A DNA stretch of 64,000 nt from assembly GCA_009760855.2 (NCBI GenBank), contig WPIO01000135.1:560001-624000 (forward strand). Reading direction: 5' to 3'. The position numbers were made by a program, and so were the translations under genes. Source of the stretch: Cristatella mucedo (Eukaryota > Bryozoa > Phylactolaemata > Cristatellidae). The notes beneath the pieces were generated by a model. The model did not search any database, was not told the origin of the DNA, and was given only the letters and a program-made list of their open reading frames with translations. Below are positions 60,757 through 64,000 of this stretch, piece by piece (positions within the stretch are counted from its first letter, which is position 1; each line of letters opens with the position of its first letter).

Positions 60757-61587
60757 GCCGCTCGCGTCGGGTCGCTCGGCGTCCGACTGCCGCCCTTCCT
60801 CGGAGCTGACGCGAGGCGCCGCCGCGGACGACTGCGCCAGCGACGGCCGCGTTGGCGGCGTCAGAGGCAGTGACCGCTGCGGCGCGCTTACCCGCGGATC
60901 GTTCGTTCGCCTCGCGACGTTCACCGCCTAGCTGGCCAGCGTCCGGCGGTAGTAGCCGGTCGGAGCTCTTATCGATTCTGTCGTCGGCGGAGACGCGGCG
61001 ATGCGCAGCTATCCGTCAACCGCGCGGCGAATGCAAACCGCCCCGGCGTGCGGTGACGCAGTAGGCGCTGGTTGGAAGGGGGGTGGTGGCAGATCTGCAG
61101 CGGTTGGCTGCCTGCTGGCAGGCTCTCCGCCGGGTTCCTCTATAAATGAGGCTCCTATTATGGGAAGGGCCGCGGGAGTGGGTGCGTGTATTCATGCGCG
61201 GGCGTTCCTAAATTGCTTTTGTCCAATCGAGGCCGGCTGTAAATGGGGGTTGCGCGCGTCTCCGGGTGGGCAGTGAATGGAAGCTGGGTGTTTACCAGCT
61301 GCGAGCCACGATTTGCGCGTTGCGCAAACAAGGCTCGCAGCTGCGCGTACGGGCGGCGTACGGGCGGCGTCCGGCGGCCTCGAGCCTCAGCCACTCGCCC
61401 GACTCGCGGACGGCGCGTCTTGCGATGCCATTCGAGAACGGAGGAGACACGTAGCCGTGCGCCGCCGCCTAACGCGAGCCGGCGAATAAGCGAGCGGACG
61501 AAAATGGGCGGGGACAAGTGAACGGAATTCGGTTACGTCGGTGGATAGATTGGTAGCCAGATAGACGCATGAGTCGTAGAATGAGGT

Positions 61588-62042
61588 GGGGAGAGAGAGA
61601 CAGACAGAGACAGAGACAGAGACAGAGGCAGAGACAGAGACAGAGACAGAGACAGAAGCAGAGACAGAGACAGAGACGGAGACACAGAGAGACGAGACAG
61701 AGAGAGAGACAGAGAGAGACAGAGAGAGACAGAGAGAGACAGAGAGAGACAGAGGGAGACAGAGAGAGACAGAGAGAGACAGAGAGAGAGACAGAGAGAG
61801 ACAGAGAGAGACAGAGAGAGACAGAGAGAGACAGAGAGAGAGAGAGAGACAGAGAGAGACAGAGAGAGAGACAGAGAGAGACAGAGAGAGACAGAGAGAG
61901 ACAGAGAGAGACAGAGAGAGAGAGACAGAGAGACAGAGAGAGACAGAGAGAGACAGAGAGTGACAGAGACAGACAGAGAGACGGAGACAGAGAGACAGAG
62001 ACAGAGAGAAAGCGAGAGAAGACATTGAGACAGAGAGAGAAC
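61588..62042. repeat. GACAGA / GAGACAGA simple-repeat tract, about 450 bp
   Basis: The plus strand consists almost wholly of GACAGA and GAGA words. The first 110 bases favour a 6-bp GACAGA unit, the middle an AGAGAGAGAC 10-bp unit, and the end is mixed. Frames of up to 212 codons on either strand (Arg/Gln/Glu or Ser/Leu) are products of the repeat. Confidence 0.95.
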
Positions 62043-62145
62043 ACGAGAGTATTATTATTATTACTATTACGTATTATTATTATTGCATCACTGATGATGC
62101 GTGCAAGCAGTCAAATGAAGCCTGCTAGTTATTGTGCTATGTACG

Positions 62146-62310
62146 AGCCGCCCAGTCAGGCTTGTAGCCCAGCGGTAAGGCACTCCGACCCAGGTCGTTG
62201 AGTGGGAGTCCTTCGGCGGCGTTCCTTCGTTTTTCTGTGGCAACCGGTGATATTAGCTGTTAAGGCTCTTCTGCCGCTATATAAATGAGGGACGTCAAAT
62301 CAGCCACACA
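62146..62310 (+). mobile_element. SINE-A, subfamily variant
   Basis: A consensus-perfect A box TAGCCCAGCGG (62165-62175) is followed by a degraded B box (about 62200-62212, GAGTGGGAGTCC). The body has GTTAAGGCTCTTCTGCCGCT and the 3' end GGGACGTCAAATCAGCC. It shares CGACCCAGGTCG with the copy at 47.2 kb. Confidence 0.82.
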
Positions 62311-62317
62311 CAAAATA

Positions 62318-62489
62318 AATTCTCGCTGATTTAGAAGCCTATTTTTATAGCAGCAGCAGAGCATTGACGGCGATCACCACCGCTTGCAGCGGTAATAAGG
62401 GATCGCCCACAGTAGGATTCGCACCCAAGAATTTGAGACCGAGGTCGTGAAAAGCAGCCGCCTTACTTAGCGTGCCATCACGGCTCACC
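62318..62489 (-). mobile_element. SINE-A copy
   Basis: Minus-strand head GGTGAGCCGTGATGGCACGC with A box, a mutated B box (GGGTGCGAATCC at about 62417-62428), the usual body and the 3' CTAAATCAGCG motif, then an AATAAAT-like tail. It lies tail to tail with the preceding plus-strand copy. Confidence 0.87.
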
Positions 62490-62640
62490 AGCCTTTAGTT
62501 TTATTTTACGAGTCTCCGAAGGCCACTTGAGGCCTATTAGACCTGACGTACTTTCTATCATTGTCATTGTGTGTGCGAAAAAGGCTCTCAATGGACCTTA
62601 GGATGTCGAATATGGTGTTGAATGCACGTGTAAATGAAAA

Positions 62641-62815
62641 AATAAATCCTAGCTGATTAAACAGCCTTTTTGTATTGCGACAGGAGAGCCTGTATGGCTA
62701 TCGCCGCCGCTTGCAGTGGCGATACAGGATCGCCCGCCGCAGGAATCGAATCCACGACCTCGGGACCGAGGTCGTGAAAGCAACCGCCTTACCTAGTGTG
62801 CCATCAAGGCTCACC
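62641..62815 (-). mobile_element. SINE-A, best minus-strand copy
   Basis: A box TGGCACACTAGG (62792-62803) and B box GGATTCGATTCC (62742-62753) are both intact. The 3' GGCTGTTTAATCAGCTAGGA end is followed by an ATTT-type tail (about 62636-62648). Very close to the plus-strand copy at 32.6 kb, so the family probably moved fairly recently. Confidence 0.9.
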
Positions 62816-63529
62816 AATGTAGAAACGTAACTTTCCGTATACCGATCGAGTATTTATCGCAGTACTCGGTTGCCAAGGCAGCACTATGCAGCTGAAGACC
62901 TGAGCTGCATCAGGGAGACCACAATCTTCCGCTTTTATCACTCCGTTAGCTGAAGCGCTTGCCAGTTTGTCAGAGGTGTAACCCTACGTCTGGTCTCCTC
63001 CTGGAGCTTGTCCAAAGTAGGAGCTCAAGCTCTAAGCGCGCACTCTTGCCAGTGACAACTTGCAGTATCAAGCAGTCTCCAAATGCGTATTGCACCAGTT
63101 TGATCGTGTAGCTTACACCGAGCATCGCCTGGACTCGTTTCGCTGAGTCAGCACGGCTGGTGGAGCACGGTTACATATGGCCGACCGAGGCGATAGCGCC
63201 TAATGACCTGTGCATGTTGAAATGGCATACCAAGCTACCACATTTGGCTAATGTACCATGTTTTTCTTTAACTATTGGTTTCTGGTTTGCAGAGAGTGTC
63301 AAAGCGCCTGAATAGATTTTGAAATTTCTTAAGAAGCTTTCTTAAGACACCGGCATTCTTCTTAGTATTTGAATTGTTCATTCAAAAGCTCGACACGCTC
63401 GTTTATACGCATTTCGTCCACCGTTTGTGCACGCTACTTTTTCGTCCTTGTGCGAATCGTCTTCCGCCGTGCGAGCAAAAGGAGGAGAGAAAAGCTATTG
63501 TCTACTGAAGCCTAGCTAGCAGTCTACAG
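62816..63529. other. Unannotated stretch
   Basis: A word TCAAAGCGCCTGAATAGATT at about 63299 resembles the SINE-B tail and may be a remnant. Nothing else is seen. Confidence 0.4.
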
Positions 63530-63707
63530 TGCTGTGCTGTGCTGTGCCGTACCGTGCCGTGCCGTGCCGTGCCGTGCCGTGCCGTGCCGTGCCGTGCCGT
63601 GCCGTGCCGTGCCGTGCCGTGCCGTGCCGTGCCGTGCCGTGCCGTGCCGTGCCGTGCCGTGCCGTGCCGTGCCGTGCCGTGCCGTGCCGTGCCGTGCCGT
63701 GCCGTGC
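63530..63707. repeat. (GCCGT)n pentanucleotide array, about 35 units
   Basis: Thirty exact GCCGT units occupy 63556-63705. The upstream edge has variant units (GCTGT and one ACCGT). The array has no stop in any frame, which explains open frames such as (RAVPC)n and (GTARH)n on the two strands. Confidence 0.98.
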
Positions 63708-64000
63708 TCGAATGATTCTCGGGCGAGCAAGGGCAAGATCGAGCAGCATTTCTTGAACGCAGCTGTAGGCTTGCGTTGAATGAGGTTTACAGCGTCGTTG
63801 CCTTACAGCCTGGACACGCTTCTCCTCTGCCACGAGATTGCATGAGATTCTTGCCACGATCGAGTGCTAACCGCAGACGGTCGACTTTTAAGTCTTAGGC
63901 ATCTACTGGGCTGCCGTTACACGCGAAGCTGCCGTTACACGTGAAACGCGTCTGCGGTTCTTTGCAGCCGGTTTACCTGCCTTTTCAGTGCTCTTGGAGA
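63708..64000. other. Unannotated end of window
   Basis: A CTGCCGTTACACG(C/T)GAA word is present twice in tandem near 63912-63945. Nothing else is supported. Confidence 0.4.

Larger units (their letters stand above)
53900..61520. other. CpG- and GC-rich domain
   Basis: CG dinucleotides become very frequent from about 53.9 kb and stay so to about 61.5 kb, broken by repeat insertions at 54.1-54.5, 56.1-56.9 and 58.3-58.7 kb. The domain contains the only plausible host coding region and several pure GC-rich trinucleotide repeats. In animals such islands usually mark promoters and first exons. The high GC makes stop codons rare, so many overlapping open frames of 80-220 codons on both strands are expected by chance. 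A TATAAA word on the plus strand at 61141 may be fortuitous. Confidence 0.75.

Noticed and set aside
61141-61146. TATAAA as promoter of the 59.3-60.8 kb gene
   Set aside because: It lies on the opposite strand to that gene, and no plus-strand coding region follows it.
61387-62201. Frames of 191-212 codons of Ser/Leu/Val or Arg/Gln/Glu type
   Set aside because: Translations of the GACAGA tract.
62157-62230. Possible tRNA gene with a perfect A box
   Set aside because: The B box is degraded, no cloverleaf with paired acceptor ends can be drawn, and the downstream sequence is the SINE-A body.

Overview
The window is eukaryotic nuclear DNA from an animal genome, most likely an invertebrate, although nothing in it fixes the species. 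It is gene-poor: reading frames are short, there is no operon-like packing, and interspersed retroelements, tRNA-derived SINEs, DNA-transposon remnants and long microsatellites dominate. No prokaryotic or viral gene set, rRNA gene, CRISPR array or convincing free-standing tRNA gene was found. All repeat family assignments were made by eye, by comparing copies inside the window.

Four repeat families explain much of the sequence. LINE-A is a non-LTR retrotransposon of the L2/CR1/Rex1-like kind. It has a reverse transcriptase with a YADD box, a conserved C-terminal module and a 3' end made of a stem-loop plus (ATT)n. The best copy is at 18.2-19.7 kb, degenerate or truncated copies lie throughout, and they are dense at 18-22 kb and 43-46.7 kb. 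LINE-B is a second, diverged family known here only from its last few hundred bases (3.8, 5.3, 16.2, 52.5 and 58.3 kb). SINE-A is a tRNA-derived SINE with Pol III A and B boxes, in about ten copies. SINE-B is a second tRNA-derived SINE whose 3' end closely resembles the LINE-A 3' stem-loop, which suggests it uses the LINE-A machinery.

Layout: 0-5.7 kb holds a LINE-A 3' fragment, a 10-bp minisatellite, a 22-bp AT-rich satellite (20 units) and LINE-B fragments. 5.7-16 kb is mostly unannotated sequence with one SINE-A, a (CT)66 tract and a 115-bp MITE. 16-22 kb is LINE-rich. 22-28 kb is mostly unannotated, with a 173-bp pogo/Tigger-like MITE. 28-38 kb mixes a pyrimidine tract, SINEs and old LINE-A pieces. 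38.5-39.8 kb carries a decayed Helitron/PIF1-type helicase. 43-46.7 kb is a pile-up of same-strand LINE-A copies, some nested. 47-53.5 kb has SINEs and microsatellites. About 53.9-61.5 kb is a strongly GC- and CpG-rich domain with long (CTG)28, (CCG)24 and (CT)n repeats and the one plausible protein-coding gene, on the minus strand at 59.3-60.8 kb. 61.6-64 kb holds a GACAGA-type tract, three SINE-A copies and a (GCCGT)n array.

The only host gene candidate is a 489-residue, low-complexity-rich protein with a C-terminal predicted coiled coil, which I could not assign to a family. Most other open frames are chance frames, microsatellite translations or retroelement fragments. The functional relation visible in the window is between mobile elements: LINE-A supplies a reverse transcriptase and SINE-B displays the same type of 3' recognition structure.
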